Positions 1 through 7,425 of a stretch of DNA of 17,395 nt are shown here, one piece after another. Below the pieces are notes generated by a model that worked only from the letters and a program-made list of their open reading frames with translations, had not been told where the DNA came from and made no database searches. The stretch comes from Coemansia sp. RSA 1804 (Eukaryota; Kickxellomycota; Kickxellomycetes; Kickxellales; Kickxellaceae): assembly GCA_027578815.1 (NCBI GenBank), contig JANBTH010000439.1:1-17395 (forward strand). The letters run 5' to 3'. The position numbers and the translations under genes were made by a program. Each line of letters begins with the position of its first letter. The first letter of the stretch is position 1.

Positions 1-1164
1 CGGACATTGCGTTGCGGACATGGCACACTCACCTCCATCTATTTACCACACTTTAAGATTCCAGGATCCGCTTCCTTTTTACGGGCTGTTCTCCGAATTT
101 GCCACAGCCGATTTGTGCCGATGCCATTTTTGTTTGTGGACTTTTACGCAATCTCCTTATCCACGAAAAACTCATTTAGAAGCGTGTACAGTTTTAGCAT
201 CTCCTGTATTTCAGCCTTCTTGATAAGGAAGAGGCTATCTCTCTATCTGTGCGCATGGAGGCAAATCTCGCCCACACGTTGGTCAAACAGAAGAAAATAC
301 AGAGAAAAGGCGTCATGGGATGTGGGCACTGACTTTCTCTCATTTGAAAAGATAAAAGATAACGAGCCGAAGCTGGAGCGAGCGTGTGGGCCTTACTCGC
401 GGAATAAGCCTATTAAGGCAACGAGCGCGTCTCTAGCATATGCCGTCCAGCCCGGAGAGGAAGGGGGAGCAGACGGCGATGCTGAAAGCAAGTCGCCAGC
501 GCATGCGCTGCTCTTCGCCCGCTCACCCACCCGCTCTCGGAGAAAACCAAAAGGAGAAGAAATGACGGGCGTGGGTTTCACGCTTTCGAAGGGCGGCGGG
601 CAGCCGCTACGGACCACAGGCGGCCAATGCCCGTCCCACGCATCCCCATTGGTCTGCGTTGGCGCATCAGCCCGAGGAGGAGGAGAAGAAGGGCGCATTC
701 ATAATAGCATCCCCAAAATTTTCTTTGGAAAGCTGCTGCAAAGGACAACACGATGGCGCGCACGCCTCCTCCACCACAGCTAGCCCACACGCAGCAGAGG
801 GCAGAAAGTCAGCATCTCCACCTCCCTTATCTATTGTGTCTTTCACACCGGCTGGCCGTGGGAGGTTGGTTGCCAGCAGCCGCCCCCTTCTTTTCTCCGA
901 TGGGGAGGCGCTTTGCCGCGCCGGCTGCCTGTGTCTCTTGCCAGGCAGAGCAATCAACCAGCAGTAGTAGCAGATAAGAAGATAAAAGGATCACGTCTCG
1001 GCCCACCCTGCCCTACTCTTGTCCTCCTCCCTCTTTCTTCTCTTCAAATATTTCTTTCTGCTTCCCAGTAAGCTTCCACACCTGTACAGCACTCGTCTTC
1101 TGTTTTTCATCTCTTCTATTTTTCTCTCTCAACACTACCACACCCAAAAAGGAGTACAGCTACA
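1..1164. other. Upstream region of citrate synthase, no confident gene
   Basis: No reading frame here looks like a conserved protein. The longest open frame (plus strand, 7-783) has mixed composition and no recognisable domain. The stretch from about 400 to 950 is GC-rich. It holds a CCAAT pentamer at 624-628 and an inverted one (ATTGG) at 648-652. Bases 1000-1160 are a CT-rich run typical of a fungal 5' leader, and a weak TATA-like GATAAAAG lies at 981-988. CCAAT boxes are bound by the HAP complex, which in yeast controls citrate synthase and other respiratory genes; whether these copies work is inference. Confidence 0.55.
144..242 (-). other. Possible terminal exon of an unidentified minus-strand gene
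   Basis: On the minus strand a frame opens after a TAG at 243-245 and ends at a TAA at 144-146. It encodes about 32 residues that are rich in Lys, Glu and Leu and look amphipathic and helical, ending in VDKEIA. Several AG dinucleotides near 226-243 could serve as splice acceptors, so it could be the last exon of a gene reading leftward. I found no convincing upstream exon and no family match. Third-position GC is only moderate compared with the clear genes in the window. This may be chance. Confidence 0.15.
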
Positions 1165-3329
1165 ATGTTTGCTCTTCGCTCCTCCACCAACGCCCCTGTT
1201 CGCTCGGTAAGCACCCAGACTCAATCTTCCCTTGCCTAGTGTTTTTTCGTTTACGCAAGTGCAGCCATGAATCTTCTTCTTTGACACGAAACGACAAAGG
1301 CCATTGATCCGCGCTCTGTGATGCGATTTCGTAGCCTTCTAGCCCTCAAAAAGGAAGGATATTGGAACCTGCCAGCGATTGCTGGTTCTCAGGCCTGGCC
1401 AAGATCATTCATTGCACTCTGCTGGGCAGGGCATGTTTTCTTTCTTTTGTCTTGATCTTTGCCAGGTCCTGGTTTGCCCTTCTCTCACACACCCTTTTTT
1501 CTTTTTCGTTTTTCTGCTGCGACGTGGCAGTTTATTCTGGACGGCCATCCACATCTGGATACCAAACAAGCGGCAGCCACCGTCACAAAGTTTGTGCGCG
1601 GCTTTTGTCTCACCTTCTTTGTCTAGCTGACGGAGGAGAGCGGCTCTTTTCGTTTGTTGTTGTTGTAATTATATTTTGCCCCAAACCGTTTGCAATGATT
1701 TTTGTTCTTGCAGATCGATCCGCTTCCATTTTGCCAGACTGGCGTTCAACACCCGACATTGACAGATGCGATGCAGCAGCTACTAAACACTCAACAGCAC
1801 ACACCGTTGGCGTATGCGGCTTTTACCCCTCTTTCTGGGATTCTGTAGGCCAGCAAGCTCATTCCTGCGCTTGCAGCTCTGGCTCGCTTCAAGTCGACTC
1901 CTTCGGCCACGGTAAGTTTCAACGATTTGCAACAACCAGTCACCAACACGACACTTGTGAAATAGAGCCCACAAAGTAACTGAATTCCACTTGGCAACTC
2001 TGCTGTGCTATTGTCTGCATGTAGTCGCTGAAGCAGCGCGTCGAGCAGCTGATCCCCGAGAAGGCAGCGGAGGTAAAGGAGGTCAAGCAAAAGTATGGCG
2101 ACCGCGTGCTGGGCGAGAACACAGTCAACATGGCGTACGGCGGGATGCGCGGAATCAAGGGCATGATCTGGGACACCTCGCTGCTTGACGCCGACGAGGG
2201 CATCCGCTTCCGCGGAATGTCGATTCCCGAGGTGCAGCAGAACCTTCCCAAGCCCAAGGGCGCCTCCGAGACCACGCCCGAAGCGCTCTTCTGGCTGCTT
2301 CTCACCGGCGAGGTGCCCACCGAGGCGCAGGCGCAGTCGGTCACCGACGAGCTCAACTCGCGCGCGTCGCTGCCTGACTTTGTGGTTGATCTGATTGACC
2401 GCTGCCCGGCCACGCTCCACCCGATGTCGCAGTTCTCGCTTGCCGTCAACGCCATGCAGCACGACTCGCAGTTCGCAAAGGCCTACCACGCAGGAGTCAA
2501 CCGCAAGGACTACTGGGACTCTGTGTACGAGGACTCGCTTGATCTGCTGGCCAAGCTGCCGCTTGTGGCGTCGCGCATCTACCGCAACGTCTTCAAGGAT
2601 GGCAAGCACGGCGCGATCGACTCGTCTGTCGACTACTCGCAGAACTTTGCCAGCCTCCTTGGATTCGGCGAGAGCCGCGAGTTCGCGGATCTGATGCGTC
2701 TGTATCTGGTGATCCACTCGGACCACGAGGGCGGCAATGTGTCGGCACACACCACGCATCTTGTCGGCTCGGCACTGTCCGATCCGTACCTGTCGTTTGC
2801 GGCCGGACTCAACGGACTTGCCGGTCCTCTCCACGGACTCGCCAACCAGGAGGTTCTGCGCTGGATCATGAACATGCAGAAGGAGATTGGTACCGAGACA
2901 CCCACCGAGGAGCAGATCCGCGACTACTGCTGGTCGACACTCAACTCGGGCCGCGTTGTGCCAGGCTACGGCCACGCAGTGCTGCGCAAGACCGACCCAC
3001 GCTACATGGCGCAGCGCGAGTTTGCGCTGAAGCATCTGCCCGAAGACAACCTGTTCAAGACGGTCAGCGCAATGTACAAGGTTGTGCCTGGCGTGCTTAC
3101 CGAGCACGGCAAGACCAAGAACCCGTGGCCCAATGTCGATGCGCACTCCGGCGTCCTTCTCCGCCACTACGGCCTCGTTGAGCAGGACTTCTACACCGTT
3201 CTGTTCGGCGTGTCCCGCGCCTTTGGCGTGCTTTCGCAGCTGGTCTGGGACCGTGCTCTTGGCTTCTCCATTGAGCGCCCCAAGTCGCTGACCACCGAGT
3301 CCATCCGCAAGATGTTCGAGAAGAAGTAA
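1165..3329 (+). CDS. CIT1: Citrate synthase, mitochondrial (three exons)
   Basis: Condenses acetyl-CoA with oxaloacetate to give citrate, the entry step of the TCA cycle in the mitochondrial matrix. My gene model is exons 1165-1206, 1849-1911 and 2025-3329, all in phase 0, giving about 469 residues, the usual length for the mitochondrial enzyme. Residues 1-35 form a targeting presequence rich in Arg, Ser and Ala with almost no acidic residues. The mature protein begins near SLKQRVEQLIPEKA. The catalytic residues are visible: His305 in GPLHGLANQE, His352 in VPGYGHAVLRKTDPRY and Asp407 in DAHSG, matching pig His274, His320 and Asp375. The C-terminus MFEKK is not a peroxisomal PTS1, so a mitochondrial rather than glyoxylate-cycle role is likely. 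The first two exons are short and inferred from splice sites (GTAAGC..TAG and GTAAGT..TAG) plus the sensible presequence they make. Identity is near certain; the extreme N-terminus is slightly less so. Confidence 0.95.
1207..1848 (+). other. Citrate synthase intron 1 (long)
   Basis: This is a 642-base intron separating 14 codons of presequence from the rest. It starts GTAAGC and ends CTGTAG. The other introns I can define in the window are 113, 122 and 151 bases, so this one is four to six times longer. It is pyrimidine-rich with several internal AG sites. I see no open frame in phase that would add a convincing internal exon, and no clear box C/D or H/ACA snoRNA. Confidence 0.7.
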
Positions 3330-3768
3330 ACAAAGCGGGGGTGTCTTTTAGTCCTCCTTTTTCTTCATCTTTTAGATGTTGTTGTTTCTTCCTTTAAAAA
3401 TTTCATTTCGACCATTCAATATTTTCCTGCCAGAAAGATAGCGTTGACATGCACAATTATTTTTTTGATTACAGTAAGAATCTGCCGGCAGAGCAAAATC
3501 ACGTGTATCGACCCCACAAGCTCTGCGTGGGCCGCCGCGGCGTACAATTGGCCCTACTTTTGGGGGGCATATAAATGGGGCTGGCATATAAATACAGATT
3601 GCTGCGCCGCAAAAAACACCGCTTTTTCATTTACCTTTCTTTTTCATCATCGTTTGATTGATTCGCAGGAGGGTGGGAGCTTCAGCATTAAAAAGAACAC
3701 CCAGCGCATCGCAGTACGTTTAAAAGTAGAGTAATAGAAAAGGAGGGGAGGCGAAAAGGAAATAAACA
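3330..3768. other. Intergenic: CIT1 3' end and TFIIA-gamma promoter
   Basis: The left part is the T-rich 3' flank of citrate synthase; I found no canonical AATAAA close to the stop. The right part is the TFIIA small-subunit promoter. It has an E-box-like palindrome CACGTG at 3500-3505, a duplicated TATA element at 3566-3593, then a T-rich and finally a purine-rich leader up to the ATG. Confidence 0.6.
3566..3593 (+). promoter_or_regulatory. Tandem TATA boxes upstream of TFIIA-gamma
   Basis: An 11-base element GGCATATAAAT occurs twice, at 3566-3576 and 3583-3593, exactly 17 bases apart. Each contains a consensus TATAAAT. They lie about 175-200 bases before the ATG at 3769, which suggests a 5' leader of roughly 140-170 bases. 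The repeat is exact and directly visible. Function as two start-site selectors is inference. Confidence 0.65.
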
Positions 3769-4092
3769 ATGCCGTCGTACTACGAGCTGTATCGCACCAG
3801 CACGCTTGGGGCGGCGCTGACGGACTCGCTCGACGATCTGATCACAGCCGGACACATCACGCCGCAGCTGGCGATCCAGGTGCTGGAGCAGTACGACAAG
3901 AGCATCTCGGAGGCGCTTTCGACGCGGGTGAAGGCCAAGGCGGCGATGAAGGGCAATCTGCGGACGTACCGGTTCTGCGATGACGTGTGGACGTTTATTA
4001 TTAAGAACCCGACGTTCAAGTTTGACCATGAGATGGTTACCGCCGACAAGGTCAAGATTGTTGCTTGTAATTCAAAACGCCCCGGCGAGTGA
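3769..4092 (+). CDS. TOA2: TFIIA small (gamma) subunit
   Basis: Small subunit of general transcription factor IIA, which binds TBP on the TATA box and stabilises the preinitiation complex in the nucleus. The intronless 107-residue frame matches the family's usual length. The N-terminal helical domain starts YYELYRTSTLGAALTDSLDDL, followed by ITPQLAIQVLEQYDKSI, both hallmarks of the four-helix bundle. The C-terminal beta-barrel half holds LRTYRFCDDVWTFIIKN and VTADKVKIVACNSK, which contact TBP and DNA in known structures. The first ATG gives a complete domain with nothing missing, in an acceptable context (ACAATGCC). It follows citrate synthase in the same direction but has its own TATA-containing promoter. 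Identification is very secure. Confidence 0.96.
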   Translation: MPSYYELYRTSTLGAALTDSLDDLITAGHITPQLAIQVLEQYDKSISEALSTRVKAKAAMKGNLRTYRFCDDVWTFIIKNPTFKFDHEMVTADKVKIVACNSKRPGE

Positions 4093-4455
4093 GGAGTTGC
4101 GGTTGGCGGGGGGTGCTTTCCTTTCTACTTTATGTCTCTCTTTCCTTCTTTTATGTGTAAGTTCAATGGCTTTCTTCTTTCCTTTTCTATTCATTCATTC
4201 ACTTTATTGTTTTTTCTTCTTCTCCACCAAACAACCCTACTATTTCTCCTCCCGCGTACATGGCGCTTTATAATAAAACATACTCTAGTGTAGCGTGTAC
4301 CACTAGCAGCATATGTCATTTGATGGCCGGCAGACGCTAAATGCAACATTTACAATGGCATGAATAGAATACAAAAGATAATGGCAACTACGGCATCAAT
4401 GGAAAAACAATAGTCAATGGGCTGAGGAAGCAGTCGTTGTCGGGGCGAGGTTGGC
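4093..4455. other. Convergent 3' intergenic region
   Basis: This lies between the TFIIA-gamma stop and the stop of the minus-strand zinc-finger microprotein. It is T-rich just after TFIIA-gamma, with a consensus AATAAA at 4272-4277 that fits as the TFIIA-gamma polyadenylation signal about 180 bases past the stop. No open frame with family resemblance was found. Confidence 0.6.
4272..4277 (+). terminator. Candidate polyadenylation signal for TOA2
   Basis: An exact AATAAA sits in AT-rich sequence after the T-rich 3' flank of the TFIIA-gamma gene. It is the only canonical plus-strand hexamer I noticed before the next gene. Assignment is by position only. Confidence 0.4.
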
Positions 4456-4590
4456 TCATCTGGCGAAAAATCCAGCCTGCTTTGGAGCCAGGATGCATCG
4501 CCTGTAGTGGGTGTAGCGGTCCGTGTGGGTAGGAAAGGTTCTGCGGCAATATGGGCAACCGAACTTGTACATCTTGAACGTCTTGATCAT
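4456..4590 (-). CDS. Small C2HC zinc-finger microprotein
   Basis: Predicted 44-residue protein made almost entirely of one zinc finger. Cys12, Cys15, His28 and Cys32 are spaced C-X2-C-X12-H-X3-C, a classic C2H2-type finger whose last ligand is Cys. The core reads GCPYCRRTFPTHTDRYTHY. It is basic, with a short C-terminal tail ending GFFAR. The frame stays open upstream to 4743, but that extension runs through the TATA box, so the ATG at 4590 (context GGAACATGA) is the likely start, leaving a leader of about 100 bases. A strong minus-strand TATATAAA at 4723-4730 supports a separate transcription unit. I do not recognise a named family. It could act as a nucleic-acid or protein-binding microprotein, or be the last exon of a larger gene. 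Function is unknown. Confidence 0.55.
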   Translation of the reverse strand: MIKTFKMYKFGCPYCRRTFPTHTDRYTHYRRCILAPKQAGFFAR

Positions 4591-5072
4591 GTTCCGAGAA
4601 GAAAGGTGATGGGATATTAGAGCCGGAAGAAACGAAACAAAACGAAACGAAATAGCTATATCGAGAAGACGGGAAAAAAAGAATGGCTGGAAGAGAGGAA
4701 ATATGGCCGACATTTGCACGGCTTTATATACCACATCCACCATAGGATCCTTGTTGTTAATGCAAGTGCTGTTGCTGGATTTCTATTTACAACATCGGGA
4801 GAGCCGTGAACACGTTGTAAAAAAGGGGGAACCATTTGACCCCTCCCCCCGTTCCACCACAGCTTCTTCACCTATTCATTGTATCTATCTATCAACCACG
4901 TGTATATGTTCGGATCAGCCCCCCCTTCCCTGGCGCACACTGGGATCGAAAAATACACATCTTGATATAATATAACATAATATAAATTGACTGAGATTAG
5001 ATGTAGTGTAATAAACCGGAAGACATGTACGGAATGGAGGGGAGTGTATCGATGGAAGTGGGTGTGGGGAGG
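4591..5072. other. Intergenic: zinc-finger promoter and Mim1-like 3' flank
   Basis: Bases 4591-4700 form the minus-strand leader of the zinc-finger gene, with an imperfect CGAAA/CAAAA repeat near 4632-4650. The TATA box follows at 4723-4730. From 4940 to 5010 the DNA is very AT-rich (a run of TATAATATAA-like units), a plausible 3' end for the Mim1-like gene. No other frame is supported. Confidence 0.55.
4723..4730 (-). promoter_or_regulatory. TATA box for the zinc-finger microprotein
   Basis: Reads TATATAAA on the minus strand, about 135 bases before the proposed ATG at 4590. It is the best single argument that the short zinc-finger frame is transcribed on its own. The position fits a start site near 4695. 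Confidence 0.5.
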
Positions 5073-5429
5073 CTAGGCGCGGTCTTTCCGGTAGTAGCGC
5101 CAGCTGCGGAACAGGCCGAGAAGACCGCCGGTGGAGCGCCAGTACTGGACCCAGTGGACGCCGAGGTTGAGCATGAAGCCCTGGACAAAAGGGACAAGCA
5201 TCGCATCGACCAGAACACGCGCCCACCACGGGCGAACAGCCACCGGCTGGTGCTGCTGGGGAAAGGGAGAAGGGTGGTGGGCATGGCGTCTGCGCAGCGC
5301 GCCGCTCCGCCCTAACGACGAGCTGTCGGAGTCCCATGCCTGGAGATCGCTGCGTGCCGGCCGTTCTCTTGGAACCGCGGTGGCGGCAATGTGGGCACCG
5401 GGCAGGAGGGCTCTTGCTGTCTGCTCCAT
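5073..5429 (-). CDS. MIM1: Mim1/TOM13-like mitochondrial outer membrane import protein
   Basis: 118-residue protein with a polar, basic, low-complexity N-terminal half (about residues 1-65) and one membrane segment at about 70-96, followed by a basic tail RSWRYYRKDRA. The core PFVQGFMLNLG in the segment resembles the conserved Mim1 pattern P-F-x-x-G-x-M-L-x-x-G. Mim1 (Tom13) is a small single-span subunit of the MIM complex that inserts helical proteins into the mitochondrial outer membrane. Yeast Mim1 is of similar length. The match rests on one short motif, size and topology, so another small outer-membrane protein is possible. The ATG at 5429 begins a complete frame. The gene is divergent from SDHAF3, with 353 bases between the two start codons. 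Confidence 0.55.
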   Translation of the reverse strand: MEQTARALLPGAHIAATAVPRERPARSDLQAWDSDSSSLGRSGALRRRHAHHPSPFPQQHQPVAVRPWWARVLVDAMLVPFVQGFMLNLGVHWVQYWRSTGGLLGLFRSWRYYRKDRA

Positions 5430-5782
5430 CCGCTTGGTCTCGTCTTGTTAATGCTGGAAGAGAGGAAAAAAAAGAAAGGAGGGTGTTTTGGCTATGGTAC
5501 AGGCAAATGTCCGCGAATTATAATAATGCGATTTAGTAGAAGCAAAATAAAAAAAATGGTCATCAAGAAGAGAAAATAAAAGCCAAAATCATCATCATCC
5601 AGTGAGGGGGGAAAAAGGTCCGTGATTTGCTAATACAGTTTGTGCCAGCAAACAAATCATCAGTTTGTCTTTTCTTGCCTTTCTAAAATACATTTTTTCT
5701 TATCTGCTGTCTCTATTACCCTTCCGATTCAAATTCCCAAAAAAAAAACCAAAAGCTACGCAAGAGACGGAAGAACCCCCGA
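5430..5782. promoter_or_regulatory. Divergent promoter region, Mim1-like / SDHAF3
   Basis: This is 353 bases between two start codons pointing away from each other; both predicted products are mitochondrial. The left half is purine-rich on the plus strand (a CT-rich leader for the minus gene). The right half is T-rich then A-rich before the SDHAF3 ATG. No sharp TATA box is seen on either strand, and no gene lies inside it. Confidence 0.5.
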
Positions 5783-6214
5783 ATGACGAAAGCAACAAGC
5801 TTGTACCGACGCCTCCTCCGCGTGCACAGGCTCCTTCCGCGGGAGATCCGGTTTGTCGGGGACCAGTACGTGCGGGCAGAGTTCCGGAACCACCGATCCG
5901 TGACGGACCAGCGGCTCCTGGACCAGTTCTTCAAGCAGTGGGCGATGTATCTGGAGACCATGGAGCACACGGCAATGAAGAACAGCAGCAACAATAAGAA
6001 GCAGAGCAGCAATGGTGTCAGCGGTGGTGGTGGTGGTGCGTCGTGGGATGTTGGCAAACACCTCGATCGCGAGACGGTGGAGTCGTTGGACGACGACAAG
6101 GCCGAGCAGCTGCTGGATCTGCACAGGGCGTCCACTGGTGGTGGTGGTAGTGGTGGCGGCGACAATAGTGGGGAAGCAGGTGGCAGCGCCGCTATGCCGC
6201 CACGGCGAAAGTAA
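5783..6214 (+). CDS. SDHAF3: Succinate dehydrogenase assembly factor 3 (ACN9/Sdh7, LYR protein)
   Basis: Mitochondrial matrix chaperone that helps mature the iron-sulfur subunit of succinate dehydrogenase (complex II). The 143-residue frame starts MTKATSLYRRLLRVHRLLP with the LYR motif at residues 7-9. Next come RFVGDQYVRAEFRNHR and LLDQFFKQWAMYLETM, the ordered signature of the ACN9 family. The family core ends near residue 60-70; the rest is low-complexity, with two glycine runs encoded by GGT repeats (about 6020-6036 and 6138-6158) and an acidic helical piece between them (DRETVESLDDDKAEQLLDL). The family is usually about 120-135 residues, so the tail is somewhat long. The chosen ATG gives the conserved LYR start. 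It converges on the PfpI-like gene, with 71 bases between stop codons. Confidence 0.92.
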   Translation: MTKATSLYRRLLRVHRLLPREIRFVGDQYVRAEFRNHRSVTDQRLLDQFFKQWAMYLETMEHTAMKNSSNNKKQSSNGVSGGGGGASWDVGKHLDRETVESLDDDKAEQLLDLHRASTGGGGSGGGDNSGEAGGSAAMPPRRK

Positions 6215-6242
6215 AGCTGCCCGACCTTCTGTTTGTTCATCT

Positions 6243-6248
6243 GTTTAT
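6243..6248 (-). terminator. Candidate polyadenylation signal for the PfpI-like gene
   Basis: TTTATT on the plus strand is AATAAA on the minus strand, about 38 bases past the PfpI-like stop codon and only 29 bases from the SDHAF3 stop. The two 3' UTRs therefore probably overlap. Confidence 0.5.
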
Positions 6249-6285
6249 TGAGCAGCACACAAAAAGAAAGCAAGAGAGAGGGGGG

Positions 6286-6870
6286 TTAGGGGATCTGGAT
6301 CTTGACGCCCAGGAGCCGAATGAACTCGCGCATCCACGATCCAATAGCATTGTACGCGGGCGCAGAGACAAGGTTGCCGTCAACGTGGACGTTATCGCTG
6401 GCGGCATCGAAATGGACGTACTTGCCGCCGACAGCCTCGATGTCGACGCTGCAGGTCGGGTAGGCGGAGCACGAGCGTCCGCCCTGCAGGACCCCGGCGG
6501 TAGCAAGGAGCTGCAGCCCGTGGCAGATGGCGGCTACCGGCAGATTGGACCCGAAGAAGCGGCGCACCACATCGAGCACCCGCTTGTCGACCCGCTGGTA
6601 CTCGGGAAACCGGCCACCGGGGACAATCAGCCCGGCATAGTCGCCCAGCTCGATGCTTGCAAACGAGTGCGTCAGGACGAATGGGTAGCCCGCGCGCTCG
6701 CTGTACGTTTGGTGGCCCTCGAATGTGTGGATCGCTGTCTGCACCGTGTCGCCGGCGCTCTTGTCGGGACACACTACGTGCACCTCGATGCCTATCATCT
6801 GCAGCGCCTTGAGCGGCGCAAACAGCTCGTAGTCCTCGACGTAGTCGCCGCTGAGAAGAAGCACCTTCAT
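6286..6870 (-). CDS. DJ-1/PfpI family protein (class I glutamine amidotransferase-like fold)
   Basis: 194-residue single-domain protein of the DJ-1/PfpI superfamily, whose members act as glyoxalase-type or deglycase enzymes, chaperones or proteases. The N-terminus MKVLLLSGDYVEDYELFAPL carries the conserved acidic residue (Glu15) that pairs with the nucleophile. GLIVPGGRFPEY gives the oxyanion-side glycine loop. The nucleophile elbow AICHGLQLL places Cys116 followed by His117, as in archaeal PfpI rather than human DJ-1 (where Ala follows Cys). The length is complete and slightly longer than PfpI (about 166). There is no targeting signal, so it is probably cytosolic. It is intronless. The substrate cannot be told from sequence. 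A minus-strand TATAAATA at 7006-7013 lies about 135 bases before the ATG. Confidence 0.92.
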   Translation of the reverse strand: MKVLLLSGDYVEDYELFAPLKALQMIGIEVHVVCPDKSAGDTVQTAIHTFEGHQTYSERAGYPFVLTHSFASIELGDYAGLIVPGGRFPEYQRVDKRVLDVVRRFFGSNLPVAAICHGLQLLATAGVLQGGRSCSAYPTCSVDIEAVGGKYVHFDAASDNVHVDGNLVSAPAYNAIGSWMREFIRLLGVKIQIP

Positions 6871-7425
6871 TATCGCAGGATAGAGAGAGAAGATGAGAAG
6901 ATGAGAGGATAGGAAAATGTGCTGGGAAGAAGCAAAGAGGGAAACAGTGGAGTGAAGTGGAGTGAAGCGAGTCTCTCCTTCGCTCCTGCTGCCCGTTCCA
7001 TCGTCTATTTATACGTCTGCCAGAAGAAACAACGGTGTAGTAAATAGCAGCAGCAACGGCAACAGCCAGCAGTTCCCAGGATTGGGGGACACGCCTCGCC
7101 CTTCTTTTGTGCAAGAGGAGGAGGAGGATCTGATCTCCTCAATCTGCGCCGGGATCTGATCAGCATTAGCTGCTGCCACGCCGATTGGGCCAGCGCTATG
7201 TCCTTTTTTTTTCACCACCTCTTTGCAGTGCTTTGTTCCATCGTCCCTTTTTTTCGTAGGTTTGCTTCTCACATTACCGTTTTTTACTTATTCCCCTTTG
7301 CTAGAAGGGCCTCCAGTCTTCTTCCTTCCTACGCTACCAACAAATAAATACACTTTCAATCAGATTCAGAATCCCGGAGAAGAAAACCGACTGTTCCGGC
7401 ATAATAACTTTCTCTTACATCCGCG
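6871..7425. promoter_or_regulatory. Divergent promoter region, PfpI-like / SRPRA
   Basis: This is 555 bases between divergent start codons. The PfpI-like side has a clear TATA box at 7006-7013 (minus) and a CT-rich leader. The SRPRA side is T-rich from about 7200 to 7330, with only a weak AATAAATA-type element near 7341-7350. Inverted GGATCTGATC-type words occur near 7125-7160 but form no long structure. No gene is seen. Confidence 0.5.
7006..7013 (-). promoter_or_regulatory. TATA box for the PfpI-like gene
   Basis: TATTTATA on the plus strand reads TATAAATA on the minus strand, 136-143 bases upstream of the ATG at 6870. It fits a leader of roughly 100 bases. Confidence 0.55.

Noticed and set aside
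7..783. 258-codon plus-strand open frame at the left edge
   Set aside because: Composition shifts from AT-rich to GC-rich along it, there is no domain, and it does not look like a conserved protein.
1791..3167. 458-codon minus-strand open frame opposite citrate synthase
   Set aside because: Antisense shadow of the conserved enzyme, caused by codon bias. It runs across an intron and has no recognisable motif.
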